Shown here: piece by piece, positions 14,097 through 22,566 of the stretch
Numbering within the stretch: the stretch's first letter is position 1
Layout: each line of letters opens with the position of its first letter
Position numbers and translations under genes: made by a program
Notes under the pieces: generated by a model
Told to the model about the DNA's origin: nothing
What the model saw: the letters and a program-made list of their open reading frames with translations, nothing else
Databases searched by the model: none
Source of the DNA: a virus
Strand: one strand, 5' to 3'
IMG/VR virus record: IMGVR_UViG_3300009175_000043
Location: 1 to 34,394 of that record
DNA length: 34,394 nucleotides

Positions 14097-14549
14097 TTAG
14101 TAGTCGGATTGATCGTTCTGCCAATCCAGCTTGGCGTCTTTCCATTTGGAATCTCCGCCAAGATTGTCCAATGCTGCCCGGGCCTGCTTGGCGCGATCCT
14201 CGTAATAAGTGCGCTTGAGAAGGTTTTCTTGGTAGCACTTCTGGCAACGAGCAATGTATTCCAATGCGGTGCCTTCGTAGTGTCCATGACGTTGGCGGAA
14301 AGCATCCTCGCCGTTCTTGATAAGCTCCTGAATCATCTCGTCAACCCGGCGCTTCTCGCGCTCAAGCTCCCCTTCCGTTGAGACGCAAGCTTTGCTCTCA
14401 GGCTTCAGCGCTTCCATGATTTGCTCCAGCCGAATCAATGCTTTTTCCGCTGAATCTTTGGCCTCAAGGTCGACTGTGATCTCATAACGAACATGCTCAT
14501 AAGAGCCCAGGTTGAAAAGTCTTGCGATGGTGATCTTCGATGTTTTCAC
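14097..14549 (-). CDS. Conserved phage hypothetical with coiled coil (150 aa)
   Basis: The start KITIARLFNLGSYEHVRYEI is a recognisable conserved phage opening. The middle is a charged helix (GELEREKRRVDEMIQELIKN) and a CxxC follows (ARCQKCYQEN). It overlaps the preceding gene's stop and lies directly upstream of the Acb2/Tad1-like gene. No biochemical role is known to me. Confidence 0.7.
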   Translation of the reverse strand: MKTSKITIARLFNLGSYEHVRYEITVDLEAKDSAEKALIRLEQIMEALKPESKACVSTEGELEREKRRVDEMIQELIKNGEDAFRQRHGHYEGTALEYIARCQKCYQENLLKRTYYEDRAKQARAALDNLGGDSKWKDAKLDWQNDQSDY

Positions 14550-14884
14550 AGCGCCTTCTGTTTATTGTTCCTGCTAAAATCGTAGTCATCGATACCGTTG
14601 GCCTTGGCGACCTTCACGGCGGTCTTCCAGTCGCGACCGTAGCCGAACAGTCGAAAGAATGTGTGGTGACCTTGATGGCCGTCGAAGTTTACATGGCCGC
14701 TCAACGTTCGCTGGGGCGGTGCGTTGACCCTCCGAACCTCGTTCACTCCGAGTTGGCAGCGCATCCATTCATAGCGCGAATCAATGAACATGAAGTGCCT
14801 GGACTCGCACTGGGTCTGCTTCTTGGCGTCCTCCTCCGTTATGACGGTTGGCGTGGCGGTCTGCAATACTAGCTCTACATTCAT
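14546..14884 (-). CDS. Hypothetical protein, 112 aa
   Basis: First gene of the transcript that starts in the 14885-15263 gap. ATG 14884 follows AAAGGAACAGA. It has Arg/His-rich segments (RHFMFIDSRYEWMRCQLG, then GHQGHHTFFRLFGYGRDW). No family recognised. It is coupled to the next gene by an ATGA-type overlap. Confidence 0.65.
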   Translation of the reverse strand: MNVELVLQTATPTVITEEDAKKQTQCESRHFMFIDSRYEWMRCQLGVNEVRRVNAPPQRTLSGHVNFDGHQGHHTFFRLFGYGRDWKTAVKVAKANGIDDYDFSRNNKQKAL

Positions 14885-15263
14885 TCTGTTCCTTTCGTTT
14901 GTTTGTTTGTTTCTGTGGGGTCGCTCGGGCGGCTATCAATGCCGTGAACAACTTCGCAAATGCTGTAAGTGATCTCGCACGATCTATTGCAAAACATGTT
15001 TCCATCCTCATTCGTCACCGCGTCAGAAATCTTCACGGGTTTGGCGCGGTAAACCGCATGGCGTCGTGGGGTTGTTTAACGGTGATTCAGTGAAGTGGTG
15101 GGTTGTTGACATGTTGTGTATTCAATGTCGTGAAAGTATTCGACCTCTAATATGTTTGCAATACTTTTTTAATAAAAATCAAAAATAATTTTGGCGAGTG
15201 TTTCATTGGGCCTCATCATGCCCCGTCTCCGGATCTCCCGGATCACCATGCCCGCCAAATTGT
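14885..15263. other. 379-nt intergenic gap with leftward promoter
   Basis: No convincing gene is seen; a frame that would start at 15011 overlaps the next gene heavily. The gap contains an A+T-rich patch (15160-15195), the promoter at 15133-15161, and a GATCCGG direct repeat near 15230-15245. Confidence 0.45.
15133..15161 (-). promoter_or_regulatory. Leftward promoter with ATATTAGAGG spacer motif
   Basis: On the minus strand: TTGCAA (15156-15161), 17-nt spacer, TACTTT (15133-15138). The spacer contains ATATTAGAGG (15144-15153), identical to the 10 bases in the spacer of the leftward promoter at 22767-22794, so both may answer to one regulator. It would drive the 14884 gene and the Acb2/Tad1-like gene. 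Confidence 0.5.
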
Positions 15264-15647
15264 TCAGTCCTTCTGCTTGAACGCAGACGGATGGTTCGCC
15301 TTAGTGACGACGTAAATAGTTGGGACCTTGCCCTTGAACTGATCTTTTAGGTTACTGGATGGCCGGAATCGAAGTGGATACGAGTCTGGCTCGACGCGCA
15401 CGGTTTCCGACATGCCCATATTCCCCGGGTTCTTGACTGTGCGGCCAGCGCGCTTCTTGTGGTAGAACTGCCCCAGTCCATCAAGACTGAGACCTCGCCC
15501 TTCCATGAGTGTGTCGTCAATCGCTTTCATCACTGTTGCCAGCATGAGCCTGGCTGTCTTCAGGTCGATTCCGTTCTCCTGAATCTTGTGGACCAGGTAG
15601 CGCCGGCCTGGGGCTACGTTTAGATCGGGTGTGTATTTTGTCGTCAT
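15264..15647 (-). CDS. HU/IHF-family DNA-binding protein
   Basis: A 127-residue protein. The helical N-terminus (KTARLMLATVMKAIDDTL) is followed by the HU beta-arm region: LDGLGQFYHKKRAGRTVKNP, then PLRFRPSSNLKD, matching the G-x-F...R-x-x-R-NP...F-x-P-S-x-x-L-K signature. Extra tail residues extend beyond the usual 90. It probably bends phage DNA for replication, recombination or integration. Its 5' end overlaps the 3' end of the RusA-like gene by 131 nt in another frame. Confidence 0.75.
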   Translation of the reverse strand: MTTKYTPDLNVAPGRRYLVHKIQENGIDLKTARLMLATVMKAIDDTLMEGRGLSLDGLGQFYHKKRAGRTVKNPGNMGMSETVRVEPDSYPLRFRPSSNLKDQFKGKVPTIYVVTKANHPSAFKQKD

Positions 15648-16041
15648 AGGTTGGATCGTCTTCGATTTCGATTTCGGTTCTTACTTCCCAAGCGTTATGG
15701 ACTTTGACTTGATGGTTTTCGACTCGTGCCCACTCCACCGAGTCCGCAACGATAAGTCCGCTCGTTGCGATGCTGTCAGTAAAATGTTTCGTAAAGAGGT
15801 TGTCTCCGTCGATAAGCCTGCGGCGGTAGCTCGTAATGCGTACAATACGGCGCACTTTGTTAATTTCTTCTCGTTCATCCGGTCCCAGAGCTTCGCCGCC
15901 AGGATCTTGTTCAGGCTCGGCACCGGGTGATATACCACCAGCTTTATTGGTGGATTTTTTGGGCGCGGTGAGGTTTCCATCTTTGTCTTGGGTCCAACCA
16001 AGTTTGAGGAGTTTGTCGACGAGGGCTCTGTTGTCATTCAC
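15517..16041 (-). CDS. RusA-like Holliday junction resolvase (tentative)
   Basis: From a GTG at 16041 (GTGA overlap with the HNH gene) the product is 174 residues. The core RRRLIDGDNLFTKHFTDSIA, then LIVADSVEW and RTEIEIEDD, matches the RusA pattern of an Asp-x-Asp-Asn pair, a conserved Asp in the helix and a later D-x-x-x-W, as metal ligands. The N-terminal ~70 residues, with a Pro/Gly/Glu linker, are unlike typical RusA. The last ~43 residues overlap the HU-like gene and are Arg/Pro-rich, so the true end may have been extended by a shifted or lost stop. Confidence 0.6.
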   Translation of the reverse strand: MNDNRALVDKLLKLGWTQDKDGNLTAPKKSTNKAGGISPGAEPEQDPGGEALGPDEREEINKVRRIVRITSYRRRLIDGDNLFTKHFTDSIATSGLIVADSVEWARVENHQVKVHNAWEVRTEIEIEDDPTYDDKIHTRSKRSPRPALPGPQDSGERNRPEDSQAHAGNSDESD

Positions 16042-16388
16042 TTTAGGTATCCGTGGGATTTGGCCCATGCGGGCTCATTGTGTATTTTCATGTGGCAATT
16101 GCGGCAGACGTACATGAAACCGTCCGGGTTGAATAGGTTGTAACCTTCACGCCCGTAGACGTGGTGGAGATCGCAAGAGACGTGGGTGTCAGATGCGTGG
16201 CAGACCTCGCAGACAAACTTATTTTCCATCCAAAGATCCCGGATGGCTCGATAAACATCAGCCCTGAGCGCCCCCGGGCTCGACCTGGCTTTGACTCCGC
16301 CAGCTTTTGAGTTCTCTGGCCTCAATGACTTGGCTTGGTCTGGGAATGCCTGCATCCATGGTGCCTTGGGTTTCTTGGTGCGTTTCAT
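16038..16388 (-). CDS. HNH-type zinc-finger endonuclease-like protein
   Basis: The 116-residue product has CEVCHASDTHVSCDLHHVYG, then CRNCHMKIHN: two CxxC zinc pairs around a D-L-H-H core and a final HxxxH, the beta-beta-alpha metal fold. It lies between SSB and the RusA-like gene in the replication block, suggesting DNA processing rather than homing. Confidence 0.75.
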   Translation of the reverse strand: MKRTKKPKAPWMQAFPDQAKSLRPENSKAGGVKARSSPGALRADVYRAIRDLWMENKFVCEVCHASDTHVSCDLHHVYGREGYNLFNPDGFMYVCRNCHMKIHNEPAWAKSHGYLK

Positions 16389-16391
16389 AAA

Positions 16392-16832
16392 TCAGAAAGG
16401 GACGTCATCGTCATCTTGAGGTGTGGCCGCTGGCGCTGCGGTGGTGGCTGGTTTTGCTGCTGGACGTTCGGACTCTTCTGCCGGCTGATCACCTTCCCCG
16501 TCAGATCGGCTGACAAACTGAAAGCCTTCAAGGACTACCCCCATCTTGGACCGTTTCTGACCGGTGGCCTTGTCGTCCCATGTTTCAAGTCGAAGTCGTC
16601 CCTCAATGTAAATGGTCTTGCCCTTTTTTAGGGTTCGAGCCAAGAGTTCGGCTGTCTTCCCAAAGGCGTCCACGTCAACGAATGTGGTCTCCTCCTTCCA
16701 TGAGTCATCCTTGGCCTTGTAGCGGCGTGATGTGGCAATACCCAGTTTTAGGCAGGCCATGCCGCCAGGGGTGAATCGAATTTCAGGATCTTTCGTGAGT
16801 CGACCAGCTATAGTTACTTTATTGATGTTCAT
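16392..16832 (-). CDS. ssb: Single-stranded DNA-binding protein
   Basis: From ATG 16832 the product is 146 residues: OB-fold start MNINKVTIAGRLTKDPEIRF, then ACLKLGIATSRRY, FVDVDAFGKTAELLARTLKK and IYIEGRLRLETW, an acidic/Pro linker, and the acidic tip DDDDVPF that recruits partners. Length and order are as in bacterial SSB. ATG 16832 overlaps the upstream stop (ATGA). It coats ssDNA in phage replication and recombination. Confidence 0.95.
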   Translation of the reverse strand: MNINKVTIAGRLTKDPEIRFTPGGMACLKLGIATSRRYKAKDDSWKEETTFVDVDAFGKTAELLARTLKKGKTIYIEGRLRLETWDDKATGQKRSKMGVVLEGFQFVSRSDGEGDQPAEESERPAAKPATTAAPAATPQDDDDVPF

Positions 16833-17134
16833 GTTGGTTGGTTGTGATCGGACCATTGTTTACGGATGCCTTGAATCACCTTGTTAATCAGGTAATCTTT
16901 GGCGGCTCGGATGTGAAGGCATTGATGACGGTCTTCCGGTTGATACCCAAAAGGTTTGAAACTAGATTGGGAGATGTGCTGTTCAAGGACAGGGCGGATC
17001 TGTCGCTTAAAAAAGAAACAGTCGCACTCCCCGCTACCTTCATATTTGGCAAGGTCAACCGTACGCTGCTCTTCAGTTTTGGTGCTGGACTGGACCAAGA
17101 ACACCAACCTGCCCGTTTCAGTTACCTTTGACAT
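16829..17134 (-). CDS. SWIM zinc-finger-like protein (101 aa)
   Basis: Starting at ATG 17134 the protein has CDCFFFKRQ, then after a spacer HQCLHIRAAKDYL, the C-x-C...C-x-H pattern of SWIM fingers. SWIM domains bind DNA or proteins and are found in recombination-associated proteins. The longer frame upstream lies over the neighbouring gene, which it overlaps by 17 nt here too. Confidence 0.65.
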   Translation of the reverse strand: MSKVTETGRLVFLVQSSTKTEEQRTVDLAKYEGSGECDCFFFKRQIRPVLEQHISQSSFKPFGYQPEDRHQCLHIRAAKDYLINKVIQGIRKQWSDHNQPT

Positions 17135-17312
17135 TTGGGTCCACGGTGGGTGGTTTACTGGCCTCTTCCAGAATGCGGTAAACGTGCGATAGCATCCATC
17201 CACCCGCTTGTTTTTCGATCACGGTAGGATCGCTGAACTTGCTTTCCGTTGATGTAACTGTGATTTCCGGCTTTCCGTCTTTTTCTTCGATTTCAATGGT
17301 TATTGTTGTCAT
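17118..17312 (-). CDS. Small acidic protein (64 aa)
   Basis: ATG 17312 overlaps the helicase-loader stop (ATGA). The product begins with a beta strand pair (MTTITIEIEEKDGKPEITVT) and has a helix (WMLSHVYRILEEASK). No family recognised; it is perhaps an accessory of the loader or the SWIM protein by context. Confidence 0.6.
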   Translation of the reverse strand: MTTITIEIEEKDGKPEITVTSTESKFSDPTVIEKQAGGWMLSHVYRILEEASKPPTVDPNVKGN

Positions 17313-18088
17313 GATTTGTTTACTACGATTGTGCTGCAAAAGTCGCGCAGACGTCCGATGACGGCAGCGGCTCGGTTTACGTCCATCTTCTGGGACAATG
17401 CTGCCCCTGTGAAGTTAGTCGTGATGATAAAAGGCCGGTTATCCCGGGTGCGTGTGTCTACAAGATCAAACCACATTCCCTCTGTGGCGTCAGACCATGG
17501 GGTTTTCCCAAGGTCGTCAAAAAACAAGACATCGACGGTTGCGAGTTTGTTAAACCATTTGGTTAAGGTAAACCCTCCGCCAGCGTCTCGGCACTGGCGT
17601 TCAAACTCGCCGTTGGTGATGAAAACAATCGACTTATTGTCATTGAACAGCTTGCGCATGAGCCTCCAGACTGCCCTGGTCTTACCTGTGCGGTTTTCGC
17701 CTCGCACAATCAGCCCTGTGCTTCCGTATTGCCATGCCAGAATGTCCGGCAGCTGCTTACACGACAGCTCCAGTCGCGCTATCTCCGTCTTGCCGCCTTC
17801 GGTGGTCGTCCGGAACTCCACCGGGCAGATCTGCTCCCAAAGTGATTCCTTGGCCTTGTTGCGCTGCTGGATCAAGTCTTCCCGCATCTTCGCCTCACTC
17901 TCGGCGCGGCGGAGGTCCTCAACCTCGACACAATCAGGGCAGATAGACGATTTGATGGTCATCTTGATGTCGGCGGCCCTAAACTCCATTGTTCGACTGG
18001 TAAACGGATACCTGCACTTGGCGCAAGGGACTTCGGACTCCTCGAGGATAACCCCCTCTGGACATGGGTCTGGCGGTGTCAGGTTCAT
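17309..18088 (-). CDS. DnaC-like helicase loader ATPase
   Basis: From ATG 18088 (TGATG overlap, GGAGGG site) the product is 259 residues. An N-terminal Cys-rich region (CAKCRYPF ... CPDC) can bind zinc. Then come Walker A (GENRTGKT), Walker B (VDVLFFDDLGK) and a sensor 1 region (RPFIITTNFTG), with an arginine-rich end (VIGRLRDFC). This is the DnaC/IstB-type AAA+ arrangement. With the upstream initiator-like gene it probably loads the host replicative helicase on the phage origin. Confidence 0.85.
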   Translation of the reverse strand: MNLTPPDPCPEGVILEESEVPCAKCRYPFTSRTMEFRAADIKMTIKSSICPDCVEVEDLRRAESEAKMREDLIQQRNKAKESLWEQICPVEFRTTTEGGKTEIARLELSCKQLPDILAWQYGSTGLIVRGENRTGKTRAVWRLMRKLFNDNKSIVFITNGEFERQCRDAGGGFTLTKWFNKLATVDVLFFDDLGKTPWSDATEGMWFDLVDTRTRDNRPFIITTNFTGAALSQKMDVNRAAAVIGRLRDFCSTIVVNKS

Positions 18089-18819
18089 CAAAATCCCTCC
18101 ATGGTTGCGGTTTCGGGGATCAGGTAGCCGTTGCGCCACATGGCTTGGTCATCATCCCAGCTCTCGGCGTTGAACCATGTCGCTGGGTGCTTGATGTATT
18201 TCGTTTCCTTGCCGACCATGGCCTCGGCGTAATCCTTCACCCTCTGCAGAAGAATCTCAGGCTCAACCTTTTTATTCTTCAGAGCTGAGATGATGGCCCT
18301 CAGGCCGGCTGCCTTGGCGACCTTCTTGGGGTATGCCTCGTAAATCTCAACAGCCACCTGCTCGACCGTCTTGACTGCCCCGCCAGCTACCGCGACTGGT
18401 TCGTCATCTGCCTGCGATTTGCTCGCGATCTGTCCGCTATCGGCTGGTTGCTTGGTGGTTGTTTGGTGGTTAGTTGATGGTTGGATGCTGGTTGTTTGCT
18501 GGTTGTTCATGTTATTAATTGTGTCGAAAAGCCTTGTGTCTGAAAGCTTTGCGATGGTTCCCTTGTTGGTTGTTCTAAACGTTGCAAAGCCCCATTTGCT
18601 GAGTTGTGCTACAGCAGTGCGATATTGCTGCCTGGTCATGCCGCACTTGGCGTGATCACCTATCATCGCCTCTCCAGGTTGAAGTCCATTGACTGAGAAT
18701 GATTCCCCTTGCTTGGCTCTGATCGCTATAATGTAAGCCAGCACGAGAGCCATGGTGGAGTTGGCAACCAACTCATTGGCTTCATCCGACCTCATGGCTT
18801 TGAACCAGCTTGTTTCCAT
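18088..18819 (-). CDS. Phage replication initiator-like protein (O/DnaD-type)
   Basis: The 243-residue product starts with a winged-helix region (ANELVANSTMALVLAYIIAI, then GMTRQQYRTAVAQLSKWGFA, where new elements are read). A Gln/Thr-rich linker follows, and the C-terminal domain of the form AYPKKVAKAAGLRAIISALK ... YIKHPATWFNAESWDDD is common in phage replication proteins just upstream of DnaC-like loaders. It presumably binds the phage origin and recruits the loader. Confidence 0.75.
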   Translation of the reverse strand: METSWFKAMRSDEANELVANSTMALVLAYIIAIRAKQGESFSVNGLQPGEAMIGDHAKCGMTRQQYRTAVAQLSKWGFATFRTTNKGTIAKLSDTRLFDTINNMNNQQTTSIQPSTNHQTTTKQPADSGQIASKSQADDEPVAVAGGAVKTVEQVAVEIYEAYPKKVAKAAGLRAIISALKNKKVEPEILLQRVKDYAEAMVGKETKYIKHPATWFNAESWDDDQAMWRNGYLIPETATMEGF

Positions 18820-18833
18820 AATGATGTTTAAGG

Positions 18834-18862
18834 GCCGCCCCCACCAAAGCAGGGGCAGCGGC
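18834..18862. other. G+C-rich hairpin between early genes
   Basis: GCCGC-CCCC pairs with GGGG-CA-GCGGC (two-base bulge) around a 9-nt loop, in the 53-nt gap between the SbcC-like and initiator-like genes. No T-run follows, so it is probably a processing or mRNA stability stem. Confidence 0.4.
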
Positions 18863-18872
18863 TGCGGGTTGT

Positions 18873-20156
18873 TTAAGATTCCTTAATGGACCCGTCCTCA
18901 AGAACCACGGAGGCGTTATCCGAAACCAATTCGATCCAGACCTGTGCGTCGAGGTCCTCGGCTGTCTTGGCGAGCAGCTTCATGGAGTCGTCGTCCAGCA
19001 GTGAACCGTTCCGGATGAGGATGACTCGCAGTTTGGGGTTGAGCGCGAGACCGATTGCCACAGATGCGCGAATCATCTCAGCTTGGCTGGCCTGATTGAA
19101 TGGCACGCCGTTGAGCAGGATGCCGCTTTCGTTGAATCCGAGACCGGGTAGCGGGAACTTGGCATCACGAAGAAGCTTTTCCTTCTGTTCTTCGATGGCG
19201 GTGATCCGGTTGGTGAGGCTGGTCGACTCAGCTTGGTGCGTCTGAATGGCCTTTACCAGATCTCCGCGGCTCTTGTTCTCGCGCACCTTGGCGTTGGTGT
19301 CGTCAGCGGCGGTGATCTCGGCCTCAATGGTTGTGGTGTCAAAATCCTCCAGGGCTGCGATGGCCTTCTCAGACTCACCCAGCGAGACCTTCATCTTCTC
19401 CAACTCCTGGACGGCAGCGTTGTAAACCTGCTGGGCCTTTTCGACGGCTTGACGGGCCCGATCAATCTCGTTCGATTGAAGTTCGATTGTGTTTCTAATA
19501 CTCTGGGCGCCGTTTCTGATGTTCGCGTTGAACGTGTTTTTCACGTTCGCTTCCTTGAGTCGGACCATGAGGCCGGCGACGGAAACCTCTTCCTCTGGAG
19601 CGCCTTCGTGGGTGGGCCGGGTGGCCAGCAGTGCCTTGTTCTCGTCCAGCTTGCGGTTGATCTGGGTGCGGCGGTCGTAAACATTCTTGCGCTCCACCTC
19701 CAGCTTGTCGATGGTGTCCCCAACGCCCGCCAGTGTCTTCAGGATCTCCAACTGCTTCTTGGGCTCCATCTCGATCCATTGAAGCGGGTCGAAGCTGATC
19801 TTGTTACACAGCTGGTCGAGAATGGTCTGAGGGGAGGATACCGGCGACCCGTCCTTGTTCTGAACGCGAAGCTGAGGCGCCTTGGATACTGTAAACGTCT
19901 TGGTGATAATCAAGTCATCCAGATCCACGACAACCTCGGCTTTGGTCTGGCCATGGCGGATGGGTGCCTCACAGACGACTCCGTTGCCGGCAAGGGCATA
20001 CATGATGGCATCCAGCACACTGGACTTGCCGTTGCCATTCTTGCCTCCAATGGTGACCATGTTGCCGTCGGGAAGAATCTCAACGGCTTTGAGTTTCTTG
20101 ACGTTCGAGGCTTGGAGTTTGACGATGCGATATGTTTTTTCAGTGGGTGCGGTCAT
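18873..20156 (-). CDS. SbcC/RecF-like ATPase (AAA_23)
   Basis: A 427-residue protein. The N-terminus has a RecF/SMC-type Walker A (GGKNGNGKSSVLDAIMYAL). A long central coiled coil follows (for example LQSNEIDRARQAVEKAQQVY), and the C-terminal head has a degenerate signature (NQASQAEMIRASVAIGLAL) followed by LRVILIRNGSLLDDDSMKLL in place of a standard Walker B. There is no CxxC zinc hook. Such phage ATPases act with the neighbouring RecB/Cas4-like nuclease in end processing or recombination. It overlaps that gene's end by an ATGA. Confidence 0.85.
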   Translation of the reverse strand: MTAPTEKTYRIVKLQASNVKKLKAVEILPDGNMVTIGGKNGNGKSSVLDAIMYALAGNGVVCEAPIRHGQTKAEVVVDLDDLIITKTFTVSKAPQLRVQNKDGSPVSSPQTILDQLCNKISFDPLQWIEMEPKKQLEILKTLAGVGDTIDKLEVERKNVYDRRTQINRKLDENKALLATRPTHEGAPEEEVSVAGLMVRLKEANVKNTFNANIRNGAQSIRNTIELQSNEIDRARQAVEKAQQVYNAAVQELEKMKVSLGESEKAIAALEDFDTTTIEAEITAADDTNAKVRENKSRGDLVKAIQTHQAESTSLTNRITAIEEQKEKLLRDAKFPLPGLGFNESGILLNGVPFNQASQAEMIRASVAIGLALNPKLRVILIRNGSLLDDDSMKLLAKTAEDLDAQVWIELVSDNASVVLEDGSIKES

Positions 20157-21310
20157 ACGAGTTCAATAAGGGACGGTTTATTTTGGGTGGTTTCAATGTT
20201 TCCGGCAAGAATTTCTTCGACTTGGGCGTCGGCGGCCTTCTGTGAGATGCCTAACGACGATGCTAAAAGTTTGGTCACTTTCCCGAGGGGCATGGACACA
20301 AGTTCCAATAGCTGGGGAAGTTTGACGTGGGCGCTGAGGGCGTTGATAGCCATTGGGATGTCCTTGATGCTCCGACTAGTGGAACCGGGTTTCAGATCCA
20401 GTCCGATGGCGTTTAAATCTTCGACAGGCATGGCCTTGAGGCGATCTTCGATTGCTTCAAAAATCATGTAAGCCAGCTTTGATCGACGGTAAACAATCGA
20501 CACCTGAAGCGGGGTAAGCCGGTTGACGGCCTCCAGAACCGACAACTTGTTGGGCTTGGATGGTGGATACTCAGCCAATGTGACCATGGCATAGCTCGCA
20601 GCCTGCGGGCAAAAACTTTTTGCGCGGCAGTATTGGCAGGCATTGGCGGACGGCACACGAGGGGCGTCTGCAGCATCTGCGGCCTGTATATGTCGGATCA
20701 ACAGGCGCTTGGCGTCCAAAATGGTCGGAATGTCATATTCGGCGAGGTCCAGCGAACTGGAGAGGCGTGAGGCGGCGATACCTACCCGAATGTTCAAAAT
20801 TCCCGGAAATTCATTGAACAAAGCAATGGTTTGAGTGCGAAGCTGCCAGTTGGACTCCGACGGAGCAACCTTCTTAAAACCCGACTTGAAGTCCAACAAC
20901 AGTGCGCTGCTGCTCTCATTATCAATGTAGAACACATCCAGCTTGGCGGACGCTACCAGGTTGAGACTTTGGTCGCGTATCCAGAGTCGTTCCTCTGCAT
21001 GGCGTTCCGGAGTGAACTCGATCCCATTGTCGCGCATCCAGTCATTGAGTGCGGTCATCTCGAGCCCCTTGAGGCGTGCGGCGATCTGCTCTTGGGTTTC
21101 GGTAAGCGCCTCAGTTTCACCGGTTTCAAGGGCGTTGTGGATGGCGTCTCCGTCGGCGGTGACCGCTTTGTCTGCCAGTTGAGGCAGTCCTCGCTCGGCA
21201 TTGCGTGAGCCCGGGCAGGCTATGATGCGTTGTATTCCAGACGCGCTGGGGTAATCTCCGCGCTCCGGATCGATGGTTTGAACAGGTAGTTCCATAAATT
21301 TGATAGGCAT
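20153..21310 (-). CDS. Cas4/RecB-like PD-(D/E)XK nuclease
   Basis: From ATG 21310 the product is 385 residues. The nuclease core shows ASAKLDVFYID, then ALLLDFKSGFKK (the D-x-K pair), and a Cys cluster (ACQYCRAKSFCPQ) which, with the early CPGS Cys, can form a 4Fe-4S cluster as in AddB/Cas4-type enzymes (phage DUF2800 group). The longer frame upstream overlaps its neighbour. Together with the SbcC-like ATPase it would provide strand resection for phage recombination. Confidence 0.8.
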   Translation of the reverse strand: MPIKFMELPVQTIDPERGDYPSASGIQRIIACPGSRNAERGLPQLADKAVTADGDAIHNALETGETEALTETQEQIAARLKGLEMTALNDWMRDNGIEFTPERHAEERLWIRDQSLNLVASAKLDVFYIDNESSSALLLDFKSGFKKVAPSESNWQLRTQTIALFNEFPGILNIRVGIAASRLSSSLDLAEYDIPTILDAKRLLIRHIQAADAADAPRVPSANACQYCRAKSFCPQAASYAMVTLAEYPPSKPNKLSVLEAVNRLTPLQVSIVYRRSKLAYMIFEAIEDRLKAMPVEDLNAIGLDLKPGSTSRSIKDIPMAINALSAHVKLPQLLELVSMPLGKVTKLLASSLGISQKAADAQVEEILAGNIETTQNKPSLIELV

Positions 21311-21315
21311 ATTGG

Positions 21316-22341
21316 TTATTGGTCGGCCATCTTGCGAATGTGGGGGAGGATGTTCTTCCAAACCAACAACAGGTCGTTGATCTTGGAGACCGCGAGTTGA
21401 CCGATTTCGGTATGCTTCTTCGGGTCGGCCATCTTGCGATCCACGCAATAGTTGAAGATCTGCACAAAGTTCACCCCATCCGTGCCGCAACGGCGTTCCA
21501 CTTCCTTCAAGGCTTCTGCCATGTCGGTGTAACCCGCGTCGGCTGGTGCTGTCGCAGTGGTTGATGCGGTCTGCTGCTGGACGTTCGGATCCGCCGCTAT
21601 TGTTGCCTTTTTCACAGACGGAAACGCCTCATCGATGGATATTTCCTTCTCATTGATGGCTGTGTACAGACCGAACATGGTTTCAAGATTCTCAACCGAA
21701 AGCTCGTCAACCCGTTTTAGGTTGAACTTCTGCAAGACACGATCCTGAGTTACCCCCATGGCCGCAAACTTGGATAGCGCCTTGGTAACCCTCTCAGCCA
21801 GCGTTTTAATATCCCCCACGGCAGCCTTGACGGCCTCCTCGTAGATTGTGTTAACCATGGCCCTCGGCACCACACTGAAAACGGCATTCCGCAGCGCAAT
21901 AGATGCGTTTGCGTTCTTGGTTAGGATGATCACATCCTCATTGAACTTTTTGCCATCTTTGTTGGCGATCTTGCGCTCCACCTCCTTGGCGATGAAAACA
22001 TTATTCTCAGTGTCGTGACAGAAGCCTTGAGAAACCACGGTGGTATCGGTCTCCGCGATTGTCCTACTACCGGCGCGGATGTTACCCCACGTCGATGCCA
22101 CAATCTCAGCCAGACGGACCGATGGCCCTTGGATGACTTTTCCGCCGCGCTCGTACTTGAAAAAACATTCGGCGGCTGTTTCAGGGTCCAGCGTGGCAAG
22201 CGCCAACGCCGCCCTCTTGGATTTGTTGATGTCTCGGGGATACTTCTTGGCGGTCGACACCAGCATGTCAACGTTGGCTCGCTCCATGGCCTCCAGTGCG
22301 GAAGGCGCTACTACTTCAAGATCAATTGCTTCATTGCTCAT
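21316..22341 (-). CDS. Conserved phage recombination-region protein
   Basis: A 341-residue protein with a conserved-looking central part: GPSVRLAEIVASTWGNIRAG, then VEVRRK-type VERKIANKDGKKF and ASIALRNAVFSVVPRAMVNT. I have seen this pattern in uncharacterised phage proteins beside Cas4/RecB-like nucleases. The position suggests a strand-annealing or mediator role, but no motif proves it. A low-complexity Ala/Thr linker (QQQTASTTATAPADAG) precedes a C-terminal helical domain. Confidence 0.65.
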   Translation of the reverse strand: MSNEAIDLEVVAPSALEAMERANVDMLVSTAKKYPRDINKSKRAALALATLDPETAAECFFKYERGGKVIQGPSVRLAEIVASTWGNIRAGSRTIAETDTTVVSQGFCHDTENNVFIAKEVERKIANKDGKKFNEDVIILTKNANASIALRNAVFSVVPRAMVNTIYEEAVKAAVGDIKTLAERVTKALSKFAAMGVTQDRVLQKFNLKRVDELSVENLETMFGLYTAINEKEISIDEAFPSVKKATIAADPNVQQQTASTTATAPADAGYTDMAEALKEVERRCGTDGVNFVQIFNYCVDRKMADPKKHTEIGQLAVSKINDLLLVWKNILPHIRKMADQ

Positions 22342-22371
22342 TTAATTCTTTCGTTTTTGTTTGGTTGGAAT

Positions 22372-22566
22372 TTATTGCAGGTTTCGTGAGACCCACTCTT
22401 GCAGGTCCACTGGACGAATGCCTACGGTTCGATGTCCGAGCCTCACAACTTGCAACCGCTGGTGCGCTGGCGTCTTCTTGCTGGCTTTCAGGCGTAGAGT
22501 CCTGACAGAGCACTTCAAGGGACGTAGGGCTTCCACAGCTTGCTTATATGTGAGAAGACCGATCAT
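22372..22566 (-). CDS. HTH protein (excisionase/AlpA-like)
   Basis: ATG 22566 overlaps the TGA of the RHH gene (TGATG). The 64-residue product begins with a MerR/excisionase-type helix-turn-helix (LLTYKQAVEALRPLKCSVRT) and continues RLKASKKT...VGIRPVDLQEWV, the usual wing-like end of phage Xis or AlpA proteins. It heads the leftward operon within 1.2 kb of attP and int, so an excision directionality or regulatory role is plausible. Confidence 0.7.
   Translation of the reverse strand: MIGLLTYKQAVEALRPLKCSVRTLRLKASKKTPAHQRLQVVRLGHRTVGIRPVDLQEWVSRNLQ

Noticed and set aside
14781-15011. Leftward 76-codon frame
   Set aside because: It overlaps the 14546-14884 gene by about 100 nt, contains that gene's ribosome binding site and has shadow-like composition.
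15681-16037. Alternative 118-codon leftward frame
   Set aside because: It lies inside the RusA-like gene in another frame and lacks recognisable motifs, while the RusA-like frame has the metal-ligand pattern.
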